A stretch of DNA of 64,000 nt, from the NCBI RefSeq assembly GCF_013409985.1, contig NZ_JACCBY010000003.1:521060-585059 (forward strand). The letters run 5' to 3'. The notes beneath the pieces were generated by a model. It saw nothing but the letters and a program-made list of their open reading frames with translations. It did not search any database and was not told the DNA's origin. Shown here one piece after another: positions 9,102 to 17,973 of this stretch. The DNA comes from Sphingomonas melonis (lineage in GTDB: Bacteria; Pseudomonadota; Alphaproteobacteria; Sphingomonadales; Sphingomonadaceae). Position 1 is the first letter of the stretch, and each line of letters begins with the position of its first letter. The position numbers and the translations under genes are program-made.

Positions 9102-10567
9102 CCGAGACCAGCTACCGCATCCAGGGCGCCACCGGCGAGTGGGAGGTCGTGATCGGCCTCGAGGTCCATGCGCAGGTCACCTCCAACGCCAAATTGTTCT
9201 CGGGCGCGGCGACTGCGTTCGGGGCGGAGCCGAATACGCAGGTCAGCCTCGTCGATGCGGCGATGCCCGGCATGCTGCCGGTGCCGAACATGGAGTGTAT
9301 CCGCCAGGCGGTGCGCACCGGCATGGCGATCGACGCGCAGATCAACCGCTGGTCGCGGTTCGATCGCAAGAACTATTTCTACGCCGATCTGCCGCAGGGC
9401 TATCAGATCAGCCAGCTCTATCATCCGCTGGTCGGCGAGGGCGCGATCGAGATCAGCCCCGACGACAAGAATCCCGACGCGACCAAGACGATCGGGGTCG
9501 AGCGGATCCATGTCGAGCAGGACGCCGGCAAGCTGATGCACGACCAGCATCCGACGCGCTCCTATGTCGACCTCAACCGTTCGGGCGTCGCGCTGATGGA
9601 GATCGTCAGCCGGCCCGATATGCGCTCGCCGGCCGAGGCGGGGGCGTATCTGCGCAAGCTGCGCGCGATCCTGCGCTATGTCGGCTCGTGCGACGGCAAT
9701 ATGGAAGAGGGCTCGATGCGCGCCGACGTCAACGTCTCCGTGCGCAAGCCCGGCGGCGAGCTCGGCACGCGCACCGAGACCAAGAACGTCAATTCGGTGC
9801 GCTTCGTCATGGCGGCGATCGAATATGAGGCGAAGCGCCAGGTCGAGGTGATCGAGGACGGCGGCCGCATCGTCCAGGAGACGCGGCTGTTCAACGTCGA
9901 GAGCGGCACCACCCGCTCGATGCGCTCGAAGGAAGACGCGCACGATTACCGCTATTTCCCCGATCCCGACCTGCTGCCGCTCGAACTGGAGGAGGCGTTC
10001 CTCGCCGAGTGCCGCGCGAGCCTGCCCGAACTGCCCGACGCCAAGCGCAAGCGGTACGAATCGCTCGGTATCTCGGCCTATCAGGCGGACGTGCTGACCG
10101 CCGAGGTGGAGGCGGCGCGCTGGTTCGATGCGTTGCTCGATGCCGGCGCCAAGCCGGTCGCGGCGGCGAACTGGACGACGTCGGAGCTGTTCGGTGCGCT
10201 CAACCGCACCGGGCGCGATATCAGCAACTCGCCGGTGTCGCCGACGCAGGCCGCCGAGCTGCTCGCGCTGGTCGCCGACGGCACGTTGTCGGGCAGTCTC
10301 GCCAAGCAGGTGTTCGAGGTGATGCTGGAGACAGGGGACGCGCCGTCGAAGATCGTCGAGGATCGCGGCCTCAAGCAGACCAGCGACACCGGCGCGATCG
10401 AGGCGGTGATCGCCGAGGTAATCGCCAAGAACCCCAACCAGCTCGCGCAATATCGCGGCGGCAAGGAGACCTTGTTCGGCTTCTTCGTCGGCCAGACGAT
10501 GAAGGCGATGGGCGGCAAGGCCAATCCCGCGGTGGTCAACGAACTGCTCAAGAAGGCGCTCGCCTGA
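9098..10567 (+). CDS. gatB: Asp-tRNA(Asn)/Glu-tRNA(Gln) amidotransferase subunit B
   Basis: GatB, 489 residues, binds the mischarged tRNA and activates the glutamyl or aspartyl group with ATP before amidation by ammonia from GatA. The N-terminal '[23 protein letters not shown]', the '[19 protein letters not shown]' segment and the GatB/YqeY C-terminal helical domain (from about residue 340) are typical, and length is normal. The ATG overlaps the vapC stop, so its translation is tied to the toxin gene instead of to gatA. That is not the usual gatCAB arrangement. Confidence 0.97.
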   Translation: MTETSYRIQGATGEWEVVIGLEVHAQVTSNAKLFSGAATAFGAEPNTQVSLVDAAMPGMLPVPNMECIRQAVRTGMAIDAQINRWSRFDRKNYFYADLPQGYQISQLYHPLVGEGAIEISPDDKNPDATKTIGVERIHVEQDAGKLMHDQHPTRSYVDLNRSGVALMEIVSRPDMRSPAEAGAYLRKLRAILRYVGSCDGNMEEGSMRADVNVSVRKPGGELGTRTETKNVNSVRFVMAAIEYEAKRQVEVIEDGGRIVQETRLFNVESGTTRSMRSKEDAHDYRYFPDPDLLPLELEEAFLAECRASLPELPDAKRKRYESLGISAYQADVLTAEVEAARWFDALLDAGAKPVAAANWTTSELFGALNRTGRDISNSPVSPTQAAELLALVADGTLSGSLAKQVFEVMLETGDAPSKIVEDRGLKQTSDTGAIEAVIAEVIAKNPNQLAQYRGGKETLFGFFVGQTMKAMGGKANPAVVNELLKKALA

Positions 10568-10577
10568 TCCGCGCGCG

Positions 10578-10862
10578 GTGACGACGATCGACCTCGACGC
10601 GCGCGGCTGGCGGAGCAGGGCCGATTTCTACGCCGCGCTGCTGCCGCGGCTCGGCGCGGAGCCGTGGGTCGGGGGCAATCTCGACGCGCTGTTCGACTGC
10701 CTCGGCGGCGGCATCGCCCGTCTGGACCCGCCGTTCGCGGTGATCGTCCGCAACGTCGCCGGCCTGCCTGCGGAGGAGCTTGCCTATATCCGGCGCGCGG
10801 AGCAGGTCTTCGAGGATGCCCGTGCGGAGTTCGGGCGGGACGTGCGGTTGCGGTTCGTCTGA
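10578..10862 (+). CDS. barstar family protein
   Basis: A 94-residue protein of the barstar (barnase inhibitor) family: 'TTIDLDARGWRSRADFYAALLPRLG' followed by 'GGNLDALFDCL', the conserved region that in barstar contacts the RNase active site, then 'VFEDARAEFG' near the end. It starts at GTG 10578, ten bases after gatB. No barnase-like RNase gene is visible in the window. It may protect against an RNase encoded elsewhere or have another binding role. Confidence 0.82.
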   Translation: MTTIDLDARGWRSRADFYAALLPRLGAEPWVGGNLDALFDCLGGGIARLDPPFAVIVRNVAGLPAEELAYIRRAEQVFEDARAEFGRDVRLRFV

Positions 10863-10885
10863 GCCGCTGGCGGTAGGAGAGCGGA

Positions 10886-11524
10886 ATGATCGGTTTGGTT
10901 CGACTGGCGGCGGTCGCCGTGTTGCTCGCCGCGGCGCCGGGGATGGCGCAACAGGGGACGCCGGCCGCACCGGCGCCCGCGCCGCAGCCGACACCGGCGC
11001 TGCCGCGCGTCGCGTTCGAGACCAGTGTCGGGCGGTTCGTGATCGAGGCGGATACCGTCCACGCGCCGATCAGCGCGGGCAATTTCCTGAAATATGTCGA
11101 CGGCAAGCGGCTCGACGGGGTGCGCTTCTATCGCGCGGTGAAGATCGGCGACCATTTCGGCTTCGTGCAATTCGGGCCGGATGGTGAGATCAAACGGCTG
11201 CTGCCGCCGATCAAGCACGAGCCGACGACGCAGACCGGTATCCGCCACACCGACTTCACCGTCTCGACCGCGCGGTTCGAACCGGGCAGTGCGCGCGGCG
11301 AGTTCACGATCAGCATCGGCGACCAGCCCTCCTTCGACGCGGACCCGGGCAAGCCGGGCGACAATCTGGGCTATGCGGCGTTCGGCCATGTCGTCGAGGG
11401 GCAGGATACGATCCTGAAGGTGTTCGATGCACCGGTCTCGCCGACCGCGACGCTGCGCGGCGCGTTCAAGGGCGAGGTGCCGGTGACCAAGGTGACGATC
11501 CGGACCGCGCGGCGGGTGAAATAG
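10886..11524 (+). CDS. exported cyclophilin-type peptidyl-prolyl isomerase
   Basis: A 212-residue protein with a signal peptide (about residues 1-21, ending 'GMAQQ'), a Pro/Ala linker, then a cyclophilin-like domain from about residue 40 ('VAFETSVGRFVIEADTVHAP', 'AGNFLKYVDG', 'GVRFYRAV'). The 'FGFVQFG' and 'GEFTISIGDQPSFD' segments correspond to the family's 'FMIQGGD' and 'SQFFI' motifs but are divergent, so catalytic efficiency is uncertain. It would act on periplasmic proteins. It lies 23 bases after the barstar gene and is probably co-transcribed. Confidence 0.85.
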   Translation: MIGLVRLAAVAVLLAAAPGMAQQGTPAAPAPAPQPTPALPRVAFETSVGRFVIEADTVHAPISAGNFLKYVDGKRLDGVRFYRAVKIGDHFGFVQFGPDGEIKRLLPPIKHEPTTQTGIRHTDFTVSTARFEPGSARGEFTISIGDQPSFDADPGKPGDNLGYAAFGHVVEGQDTILKVFDAPVSPTATLRGAFKGEVPVTKVTIRTARRVK

Positions 11525-11633
11525 TGGCTTCGTTGGACGTGGGGCCAGTGGACCGTCGATCTGCCATCGTGGCGGAGTTCCGACGCGATATATGCGGGGT
11601 TGCGCCTAGGCGATCGGCGTCCCTCACTTTCCT

Positions 11634-11741
11634 CGTCACCCCGGACTTGTTCCGGGGTCCACTCCGCGGCGGGGGGCGAGGCCTGAGCCTCCAGCCATTC
11701 CCTTGCGGGCCGGTGGACCCCGAAACGAGTTCGGGGTGACG
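11634..11741. repeat. palindromic element, family A copy 1
   Basis: An intergenic long inverted repeat: left arm starts cgtcaccccggacttgttcc, right arm ends in the reverse complement (...gaGTTCGGGGTGACG), with a short variable centre. Near-identical elements of 106-108 bases occur at 17723, 32569, 38289, 50204 and 59882. It follows the cyclophilin gene and can fold into a long hairpin. The rest of the 11525-11869 gap has no gene. Confidence 0.85.
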
Positions 11742-11841
11742 GGTTTGTACAGGAGATCGACCAAACCTCTCGCTGTGTGTGCGCCGACGATCCGTATTGG
11801 GCTGTACGGGCTTCCTAATGGAAGGGCCCGCCGTGCCCCAC

Positions 11842-11865
11842 AAAAAAGCGGCCCCGAAGGGCCGC
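11842..11865 (-). terminator. Rho-independent terminator for the two small - strand genes
   Basis: Read on the - strand, stem GCGGCCC / GGGCCGC with a 4-base loop is followed by six T residues, directly downstream of the 11870-12094 gene. This is a textbook intrinsic terminator and supports both small reading frames being real. Confidence 0.85.
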
Positions 11866-11869
11866 CAGG

Positions 11870-12094
11870 TCATTGTTGCGTCAGGTCCTGGTTCTTGACC
11901 TCGCCGCCGGTGCCGCTGTTGCCGTCGAAGGCGCCGGGATCGGTGAAGCGCGCGGGCTCCTTGCCGCCTTCGCCGCGGGCGACCGCGTCGGCGCGGGCCT
12001 CGACCGCCTGCTCGATGTCGCTGCGCTCGTCGTCGCGGGCGTCGGGGTTGCTGTCTGGCGCATCCTCGGGGATCGCGTTGGGATCGGTGCTCAT
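11870..12094 (-). CDS. small acidic hypothetical protein
   Basis: A 74-residue protein, very rich in Asp, Glu and Ala, without membrane segments or cysteines ('SDIEQAVEARADAVARGEGG'). No family recognised; it is predicted to be largely disordered. It starts 2 bases after the stop of the proline-rich gene at 12097-12258 and is followed by a clear terminator, which argues for a real two-gene operon. Antisense frames here are longer but lack such signals. Confidence 0.6.
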   Translation of the reverse strand: MSTDPNAIPEDAPDSNPDARDDERSDIEQAVEARADAVARGEGGKEPARFTDPGAFDGNSGTGGEVKNQDLTQQ

Positions 12095-12096
12095 CG

Positions 12097-12258
12097 TCAG
12101 ATCTCCGCCGGCTGCGACGTGCCGGGATCGGTGGCGGGAATCGTCGGCGAGGGCACGTCGACGTCGGGCGCGGGCGTCTGGATCTCGGGCGGCGGCGAGT
12201 CCGGCTGGACCGGCTGCGGGGTCGGGGCCGGCGTTTCGGGTGGGGGCTGGGTTGCCAT
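12097..12258 (-). CDS. small proline-rich hypothetical protein
   Basis: A 53-residue protein made almost wholly of Pro, Thr, Ala, Gln and Asp ('PPPETPAPTPQPVQPDSPPP'). The ATG has a good AAGGAGAG ribosome site. No family recognised; it looks intrinsically disordered. It is first of a two-gene unit with the acidic protein downstream, divergent from tRNA-Leu. Low complexity makes the call less sure than for its partner. Confidence 0.5.
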   Translation of the reverse strand: MATQPPPETPAPTPQPVQPDSPPPEIQTPAPDVDVPSPTIPATDPGTSQPAEI

Positions 12259-12407
12259 GTCGGTCTCTCCTTCATATGGTCCAACGTTCCGGGTGCGCGC
12301 CGGTTGCCTCTTTGCTTGCCCCCGGGCGCCACGCTGGTATAGACGCGCGCCCAAGGGATGCCCGTCGCAGACTATCTGTGTCGGGAATCCTACGGCGGGT
12401 CCTTCGT

Positions 12408-12492
12408 GCGGGCGTGGCGGAATTGGTAGACGCAGCAGGTTTAGGTCCTGCCATCGCAAGATGTGGGGGTTCGAGTCCCTTCGCCCGCACCA
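12408..12492 (+). tRNA. tRNA-Leu (anticodon UAG)
   Basis: An 85-nt tRNA with acceptor stem GCGGGCG pairing CGCCCGC, encoded CCA, 'GGTTCGAGTCC' T-arm, long class II variable arm and anticodon loop TTTAGGT, giving UAG. It reads CUA and related leucine codons. It lies upstream of tig. Confidence 0.95.
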
Positions 12493-12515
12493 GTCCCGCC
12501 GCTTTCGGGCGGGAC
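12493..12515 (+). terminator. hairpin after tRNA-Leu
   Basis: GTCCCGCC / GGCGGGAC forms an 8-bp stem with a 7-base loop immediately after the tRNA CCA end. It has no T-run, so it could be a processing or attenuating structure as well as a weak terminator before tig. Confidence 0.45.
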
Positions 12516-12564
12516 GGCAGCCTTAACGAATTTCCGTCAGATTTCTCAAGATTGAAGGCCGAAC

Positions 12565-14232
12565 ATGCAGACTGTCGAGACGTTGAACGAGGGGCTGAAG
12601 CGTGCCTACACGCTGACCATCACCGCCAAGGATATCGACGCCAAGGTCGATGCCGAAGTGAAGCGCATCGCGCCGCAGGTGAAGATGCCCGGCTTCCGCC
12701 CCGGCAAGGTCCCGGCCAATCTCGTCCGCAAGATGCATGGTGAATCGCTCGCCGCCGACGCGCTCAACAGCGCGATCCAGCAGGGCGTGCAGCAGCTGAT
12801 CGCCGACAAGGCGCTGCGTCCCGCGATGCAGCCCTCGGTCGCGCTCAACGACGATTACGCGCCCGGCCAGGACGCGGCGGTCACCGTCGAGCTGGAAGTG
12901 CTGCCGACCGTGCCGACGCCGGCGATCGATTCGCTCAAGCTCGAGCGGCTGACCGTGCCGGTCGCCGACGAACTGGTCGACGAGCAGCTGCAGAAGTTCG
13001 CCGACCAGTCGAAGAAGTGGGACGACGCGCCCGAGGGCAAGGCCGCCGAAATGGGTGACCTGGTCACCGTCGATTTCGTCGGCAAGACCGCCGACGGCGT
13101 CGCCTTCGACGGCGGCACCGGCACCGACATGGGCGTCGAGCTCGGCTCGGGCCGCCTGATCCCGGGCTTCGAGGAGCAGCTCGTCGGCGTGACGCTGGGC
13201 GAGGAGAAGGTGCTCAACGTGACCTTCCCCGAGGAATATGGCGCCAAGGAACTCGCCGGCCAGCCCGCGACCTTCGAGATCACCGTCAAGAAGATCCAGG
13301 TCGCTGCCGAGAGCACGATCGACGAGGACCTCGCCAAGAACCTCGGCCTCGAGAGCCTCGAGCAGCTGCGCGGCCTGATCAAGGGTCAGATCGAGCAGGA
13401 GCATAACGGCCTCACCCGCACCCACATGAAGCGCAAGTTGCTCGACCAGCTCGCCGAGGGTCACGATTTCGAAGTGCCGCCGTCGATGGTCGAGGCCGAG
13501 TTCGCGCAGATCTGGCAGCAGCTGGAGCATGAGGCGACGCACGAGGAAGATCCCGCCGCGGCGCTGGCCGAGATGGAAGCCGAGCGCGACGATTACCGCA
13601 AGATCGCCGAGCGCCGCGTGCGCCTGGGCCTGCTGCTCTCCGAGATCGGCCAGGCCAATGGCGTCGAAGTGTCGCAGCAGGAGATGAACCGCCTGATCGC
13701 GCAGGCCGCGCAGCAGTATCGCGGCGAGGACCAGCAGCGCTTCATCCAGTACGTCCAGCAGGAGCCGATGGCGGCGGCCCAGCTGCGCGCGCCGCTGTAC
13801 GAGGACAAGGTCGTCGACTTCCTGTTCGATAAGGCCGAGGTGACCGACCGCGAAGCGACCCGCGAGGAGCTGGAAGCCGCGATCGAGAGCGAGGACGGTT
13901 TCGCGACCGGCACGCACACGCACGATCACGACAACCACAAGCCCAAGGCGAAGAAGGCCGCGGGTGAGGCCAAGCCGAAGAAGGCCGCCGCCAAGAAGCC
14001 GGTCGCCGAGGGCGACAATGCCGCGACCGAGACGCCGGCCGACGACGCCGGCACCGAGGAAGCGCCCGCCAAGAAGCCGCGCGCCAAGAAGGCCGCCGCT
14101 CCGGTCGACGCCGAGACTGCGGTGACCGAATCGTCGCCGGTCGCAGCGGAAGCCGCGGAAGGCACCGAGGCCGCCGACGCCCCGGCGAAGAAGCCGCGCG
14201 CGAAGAAGGCCGCCGCGTCGAGCGAGGGCTGA
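12565..14232 (+). CDS. tig: trigger factor (ribosome-associated chaperone and PPIase)
   Basis: A 555-residue trigger factor. The ribosome-binding N-terminal domain (about 1-120) contains 'PGFRPGKVPANLVRKMHG', matching the ribosome-docking signature. The FKBP-type PPIase domain (about 150-245) carries 'GDLVTVDFVGKTADGVAFDGG', and the helical C-terminal chaperone domain follows. It binds nascent chains at the ribosome exit. About 110 extra C-terminal residues (from about 447) form a Lys/Ala/Pro-rich low-complexity tail with repeats of 'AKKPRAKKAAA'; E. coli Tig is 432 residues and lacks it. The downstream clpP-clpX order is the usual one apart from an intervening glycosyltransferase. Confidence 0.96.
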   Translation: MQTVETLNEGLKRAYTLTITAKDIDAKVDAEVKRIAPQVKMPGFRPGKVPANLVRKMHGESLAADALNSAIQQGVQQLIADKALRPAMQPSVALNDDYAPGQDAAVTVELEVLPTVPTPAIDSLKLERLTVPVADELVDEQLQKFADQSKKWDDAPEGKAAEMGDLVTVDFVGKTADGVAFDGGTGTDMGVELGSGRLIPGFEEQLVGVTLGEEKVLNVTFPEEYGAKELAGQPATFEITVKKIQVAAESTIDEDLAKNLGLESLEQLRGLIKGQIEQEHNGLTRTHMKRKLLDQLAEGHDFEVPPSMVEAEFAQIWQQLEHEATHEEDPAAALAEMEAERDDYRKIAERRVRLGLLLSEIGQANGVEVSQQEMNRLIAQAAQQYRGEDQQRFIQYVQQEPMAAAQLRAPLYEDKVVDFLFDKAEVTDREATREELEAAIESEDGFATGTHTHDHDNHKPKAKKAAGEAKPKKAAAKKPVAEGDNAATETPADDAGTEEAPAKKPRAKKAAAPVDAETAVTESSPVAAEAAEGTEAADAPAKKPRAKKAAASSEG

Positions 14233-14268
14233 TGTACGGGGAGGGGGCTGCGGCTCCTTCCCCACATT

Positions 14269-14361
14269 GTCATCCCCGCGGAGGCGGGGATCCAGACGCG
14301 CGGGTCTCCGATCGAGCCGCAGCGTCAGCGTCTATGGATCCCCGCCTGCGCGGGGATGACA
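14269..14361. repeat. palindromic element, family C copy 1
   Basis: Left arm gtcatccccgcggaggcggg and right arm cgcctgcgcggggatgac are inverted copies separated by about 50 bases, and each arm is itself a small hairpin. Related copies are at 46350, 58128 and 58260. Confidence 0.8.
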
Positions 14362-14390
14362 AAATTCAGTGTAATATGCCAAACCCGTTG

Positions 14391-14445
14391 GTGCTGAGCC
14401 TGTTGAAGCACCGTGAGATGCATTGCCCTTCGACAGGCTCAGGGC
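14391..14445. repeat. two small hairpins, family D repeat
   Basis: Two imperfect hairpins, 14391-14411 (gtgctgagcctgttgaagca plus c) and 14425-14445 (core cccttcgacaggctcaggg), are inverted relative to each other. They share the 'gagcctg..gaag' core that is common as an intergenic repeat in sphingomonads. No second copy was found in this window. Confidence 0.55.
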
Positions 14446-14499
14446 AAACGGACGGATATCGGGTAGACCCATGCCGAGCGCCGCGATGAGGATTCACCC

Positions 14500-15432
14500 G
14501 TGACGCAACCGACGATCGCCGTCCTGCTGCCCTGCTACAACGAGGCTGCGGCGATTGCGCAGACCGTTGCCGGCTTCCGCGCCGCGCTGCCCGGTGCGAC
14601 CGTCTACGTCTACGACAACAATTCGACCGACGACACCGTCGCGGTGGCGCGCGCCGCCGGCGCCGTGGTCCGCACCGAGCGCATCCAGGGCAAGGGCAAT
14701 GTCGTCCGCCGGATGTTCGCCGACGTCGATGCCGACGTCTATGTCATGGCCGACGGCGACGCGACCTATGACGCCGCCTCCGCCCCCGCGCTGGTCGCCA
14801 AGCTGTTCGACGAACCCTGCGACATGGTGGTCGGCAGCCGGGTCAGCCAGGTGCAGGAGAGCTATCGCCGCGGCCACCGCTTCGGCAATGCGTTGCTCAC
14901 CGGCATGCTCGCGCGGCTGTTCGGGCGCAGCTTCACCGATATCCTGTCTGGCTATCGCGTGTTTTCGCGCCGCTTCGTCAAGAGCTTCCCGTCGCTGTCG
15001 TCGGGGTTCGAGATCGAGACCGAGATCAGCGTCCATGCTCTCGAACTCAAGATGCCCTGCGCGGAGGTCGAGACGCCTTATTACGCGCGGCCCGAGGGGT
15101 CGGCGTCGAAGCTGAGCACCTATGGTGACGGCTTCCGCATCCTGCGCACCATCCTGACGCTGTACCGGATCGAACGGCCGCTGCTGTTCTTCGGGGTGAT
15201 CGGCGCGCTGTTCGCCGCCGTTGGCGTGGCGCTGAGCGTGCCGCTGGCGATCACCTATATGCACACGCATCTGGTGCCGCGCTTCCCGACCGCGATCCTG
15301 ATCACCGGGCTGATGATCATCGCCGCCCTGTGCGGTTTCGCGGGGCTGATCCTCGATACCGTGGTACGCGGCCGGCGTGAGGTGCGACGGCTCGCCTATC
15401 TCGCCCATCCCGCCCCGACTGCCGGGGCTTGA
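14500..15432 (+). CDS. family 2 glycosyltransferase with two C-terminal membrane segments
   Basis: A 310-residue GT-A fold enzyme: '[18 protein letters not shown]' at the N-terminus, nucleotide-sugar 'YDNNSTDDT', and the metal-binding '[10 protein letters not shown]' near residue 83. Two membrane spans follow at about 228-250 and 266-287. This architecture resembles polyprenyl-phosphate mannosyl- or glucosyl-transferases that load sugars onto undecaprenyl phosphate at the inner membrane. The donor sugar cannot be told from sequence. It starts at GTG 14500. It sits between tig and clpP, with a possible clpP promoter at its 3' end. Confidence 0.85.
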   Translation: MTQPTIAVLLPCYNEAAAIAQTVAGFRAALPGATVYVYDNNSTDDTVAVARAAGAVVRTERIQGKGNVVRRMFADVDADVYVMADGDATYDAASAPALVAKLFDEPCDMVVGSRVSQVQESYRRGHRFGNALLTGMLARLFGRSFTDILSGYRVFSRRFVKSFPSLSSGFEIETEISVHALELKMPCAEVETPYYARPEGSASKLSTYGDGFRILRTILTLYRIERPLLFFGVIGALFAAVGVALSVPLAITYMHTHLVPRFPTAILITGLMIIAALCGFAGLILDTVVRGRREVRRLAYLAHPAPTAGA

Positions 15433-15456
15433 ACTCCCCCGTGGGAGCGCCGATGT
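15428..15456 (+). promoter_or_regulatory. sigma-32-like heat-shock promoter for clpP
   Basis: CTTGAAC (15428-15434), 15-base spacer, CCGATGT (15450-15456) matches the sigma-32 consensus CTTGAAA-N11-16-CCCATNT with one mismatch in each box. It lies 33 bases before the clpP ATG and overlaps the end of the glycosyltransferase gene. clpP is a known heat-shock gene in proteobacteria. Not experimentally shown. Confidence 0.5.
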
Positions 15457-15488
15457 TGGCATCCTTCGGGGCATATAGAGAGATTTTC

Positions 15489-16178
15489 ATGCATAATCCG
15501 TTCGAGACCGGCGACTTCATGAGCCCGATGGCCAGTGCCGGCCTTGGCTTGCAGCAGACCCAGGCGGGGCTGGTGCCGATCGTCATCGAACAGTCGAACC
15601 GCGGCGAGCGCTCGTTCGACATCTTCAGCCGCCTGCTGCGCGAGCGGATCATCTTCGTCACCGGCGGCGTCGAGGATGGCATGGCCAGCCTCATCACCGC
15701 GCAGCTGCTCTTCCTCGAGTCCGAGAACCCGAAGAAGGACATCTTCATGTACATCAACTCGCCGGGCGGCGTCGTCACGGCGGGCATGGCGATCCACGAC
15801 ACGATGCAATATATCCGTCCGCGCGTCGGCACGGTGTGCATCGGCCAGGCGGCGTCGATGGGCAGCTTCCTGCTCGCCAGCGGTGAGCCTGGCATGCGCG
15901 TGGCGCTGACCAATGCGCGGATCATGATCCACCAGCCGTCGGGCGGCGCGCAGGGCATGGCCAGCGACATCGAGATCCAGGCGAAGGAAATCCTGCGCAT
16001 CCGCGCCCGGATGAACCAGCTGTACGCGCAGTACACCGGTCAGCCGATCGAGGAGATCGAGCGTCGGATGGATCGCGACACGTTCCTGGAGGCGCATGAA
16101 GCCAAGGAATTCGGGCTGGTCGACGAAGTGTTCGACAAGCGCCCGACTCCGTCGGAAGATGCTGCCGCAGCGGCATAA
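15489..16178 (+). CDS. clpP: ATP-dependent Clp protease proteolytic subunit
   Basis: ClpP, 229 residues, is the serine peptidase chamber of ClpXP and ClpAP. The Ser-His-Asp triad is present: S123 in '[11 protein letters not shown]', H148 in '[11 protein letters not shown]' and D197 in 'RDTFL'. ATG 15489 ('[11 protein letters not shown]') gives a normal-length protein; an in-frame frame upstream would add about 20 residues without a better ribosome site. Followed by clpX after 120 bases. Confidence 0.97.
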   Translation: MHNPFETGDFMSPMASAGLGLQQTQAGLVPIVIEQSNRGERSFDIFSRLLRERIIFVTGGVEDGMASLITAQLLFLESENPKKDIFMYINSPGGVVTAGMAIHDTMQYIRPRVGTVCIGQAASMGSFLLASGEPGMRVALTNARIMIHQPSGGAQGMASDIEIQAKEILRIRARMNQLYAQYTGQPIEEIERRMDRDTFLEAHEAKEFGLVDEVFDKRPTPSEDAAAAA

Positions 16179-16298
16179 AGGCGCAGTTGCGCGCCGGAAC
16201 GAGCCGTTAGGGACGTTTGGGCGTTGTGGTTTGCGTAACGGCCGGGCTACCATGTCCGGCCTCACCAGCGGGGCCTCACCCGCGACAAGGAAGTTTGA

Positions 16299-17570
16299 AT
16301 GACGAAACTGAGCGGTGGCGACTCGAAGAGCACCCTCTACTGCTCGTTCTGCGGCAAGTCGCAGCACGAGGTCCGCAAGCTGATTGCCGGACCGACCGTG
16401 TTCATCTGCGACGAGTGCGTCGAGCTGTGCAACGACATCATCCGTGAGGAGACGAAGTCGGCGCTGGTGTCCAAGAAGGACGGCGGCGTGCCGACTCCGC
16501 AGGAGATCTGCGACGTCCTCGACGATTACGTCATCGGGCAGAAGCGCGCCAAGCGCGTGCTGTCGGTGGCGGTCCACAACCATTACAAGCGCCTGAACCA
16601 CGGCGCCAAGGGTGCGGACGTCGAGCTCAGCAAGTCGAACATCCTGCTCGTCGGCCCGACCGGCTGCGGCAAGACGCTGCTGGCGCAGACGCTGGCGCGC
16701 ATCCTCGACGTGCCGTTCACCATGGCGGACGCGACGACGCTGACCGAGGCGGGCTATGTCGGCGAGGATGTCGAGAACATCATCCTCAAGCTGCTCCAGG
16801 CGTCCGACTATAACGTCGAGCGCGCGCAGCGCGGCATCGTCTATATCGACGAGATCGACAAGATCAGCCGCAAGGCGGAGAATCCGTCGATCACCCGCGA
16901 CGTGTCGGGCGAGGGCGTGCAGCAGGCGCTGCTCAAGCTGATGGAAGGCACCACCGCCAGCGTGCCGCCGCAGGGCGGGCGCAAACATCCGCAGCAGGAA
17001 TTCCTGCAGGTCGACACGACGAACATCCTGTTCATCTGCGGCGGCGCTTTTTCGGGCCTCGAGAAGATCATCGGCGACCGTCTGCAGGGCAAGTCGATCG
17101 GCTTCGGCGCCTATGTCGCGGCACCCGAGGAGAAGCGCACCGGCGAGCTGCTGCGCCAGACCGAGCCGGAGGATCTGCTCAAGTTCGGCCTGATCCCCGA
17201 GTTCGTCGGCCGTCTGCCGGTGATCGCGACGCTGGAGGACCTCGACATTCCGGCGCTGGTCAAGATCCTGTCCGAGCCGAAGAACGCGCTGGTGAAACAG
17301 TATCAGAAGCTGTTCGAGATGGAGCAGGTCGAGCTCGACTTCACCGACGATGCGCTGGTGACGGTCGCCAAGAAGGCGATCGAGCGCAAGACCGGTGCGC
17401 GCGGGCTGCGCTCGATCCTCGAGGCGATCCTGCTCGACACGATGTTCGACCTGCCCGGTATGGATGGCGTCGACGAGGTGATGATCGACAAGGACGTGAT
17501 CGAGGGCCGCAAGGAGCCGATTCGCGTCTATGCCGAGAAGAAGAAGGATGGGGCGGGCGCCGCGGCCTGA
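16299..17570 (+). CDS. clpX: ATP-dependent Clp protease ATP-binding subunit ClpX
   Basis: ClpX, 423 residues, is the AAA+ unfoldase partner of ClpP. The N-terminal zinc domain has C15, C18, C37 and C40 ('CSFC' and 'CDEC'). Walker A 'GPTGCGKT' is at 119-126, Walker B is '[10 protein letters not shown]', and the pore and sensor segments and '[13 protein letters not shown]' are typical. ATG 16299 follows AAGGAAG. An intrinsic terminator follows at 17594. Confidence 0.98.
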   Translation: MTKLSGGDSKSTLYCSFCGKSQHEVRKLIAGPTVFICDECVELCNDIIREETKSALVSKKDGGVPTPQEICDVLDDYVIGQKRAKRVLSVAVHNHYKRLNHGAKGADVELSKSNILLVGPTGCGKTLLAQTLARILDVPFTMADATTLTEAGYVGEDVENIILKLLQASDYNVERAQRGIVYIDEIDKISRKAENPSITRDVSGEGVQQALLKLMEGTTASVPPQGGRKHPQQEFLQVDTTNILFICGGAFSGLEKIIGDRLQGKSIGFGAYVAAPEEKRTGELLRQTEPEDLLKFGLIPEFVGRLPVIATLEDLDIPALVKILSEPKNALVKQYQKLFEMEQVELDFTDDALVTVAKKAIERKTGARGLRSILEAILLDTMFDLPGMDGVDEVMIDKDVIEGRKEPIRVYAEKKKDGAGAAA

Positions 17571-17593
17571 GGCTTTTCCCTTGGGCGGAAATG

Positions 17594-17622
17594 GGGGCGT
17601 CGCGCGAGCGGCGCCCCTTTTT
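17594..17622 (+). terminator. Rho-independent terminator after clpX
   Basis: GGGGCGTCGC / GCGGCGCCCC makes a 10-bp stem (one G-T pair) with loop GCGA, followed by TTTTT, 24 bases after the clpX stop. Confidence 0.85.
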
Positions 17623-17722
17623 CGTGGGCGCGGGGTGTGGCCGCGGGCGGCTGTGCCCCGGACGGGTGCGGCTGTCGTATGGAACTGAGGCAGTGAGGTT
17701 CGATCGGCACCCTCTTCCTGTC

Positions 17723-17829
17723 CGTCACCCCGAACTCGTTCCGGGGTCCACCCTGCGGCGAGGAGAGTGGCTTGGGAACACAGCGTCCCCCCGCGGCCCG
17801 GTGGACCCCGGAACAAGTCCGGGGTGACG
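17723..17829. repeat. palindromic element, family A copy 2
   Basis: 107-base inverted repeat with arms starting cgtcaccccgaactcgttcc and ending in the complement (aacaagtccggggtgacg), flanked on the left by a conserved 'aggttcgatcggc' seen at other copies. It occupies the middle of the 17571-17973 gene-free gap; I see no other feature there except the clpX terminator. Confidence 0.85.
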
Positions 17830-17973
17830 GGGGTGGGCGGCAAGCGTCGGGCAACAGCGAATGTTCATAGGCACTCCCGCTGTGTGAGGGGGGAATCAGC
17901 CAAATAGCCGCGTCGCCTCATCCGGGGTTAACGCTGGCCGGCCCACACCGGGCCGACAACCGACGGAGCGATA

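Noticed and set aside
10578..10862. Barstar as half of a barnase-barstar toxin-antitoxin pair
   Set aside because: No barnase-like gene is adjacent or elsewhere in the window.
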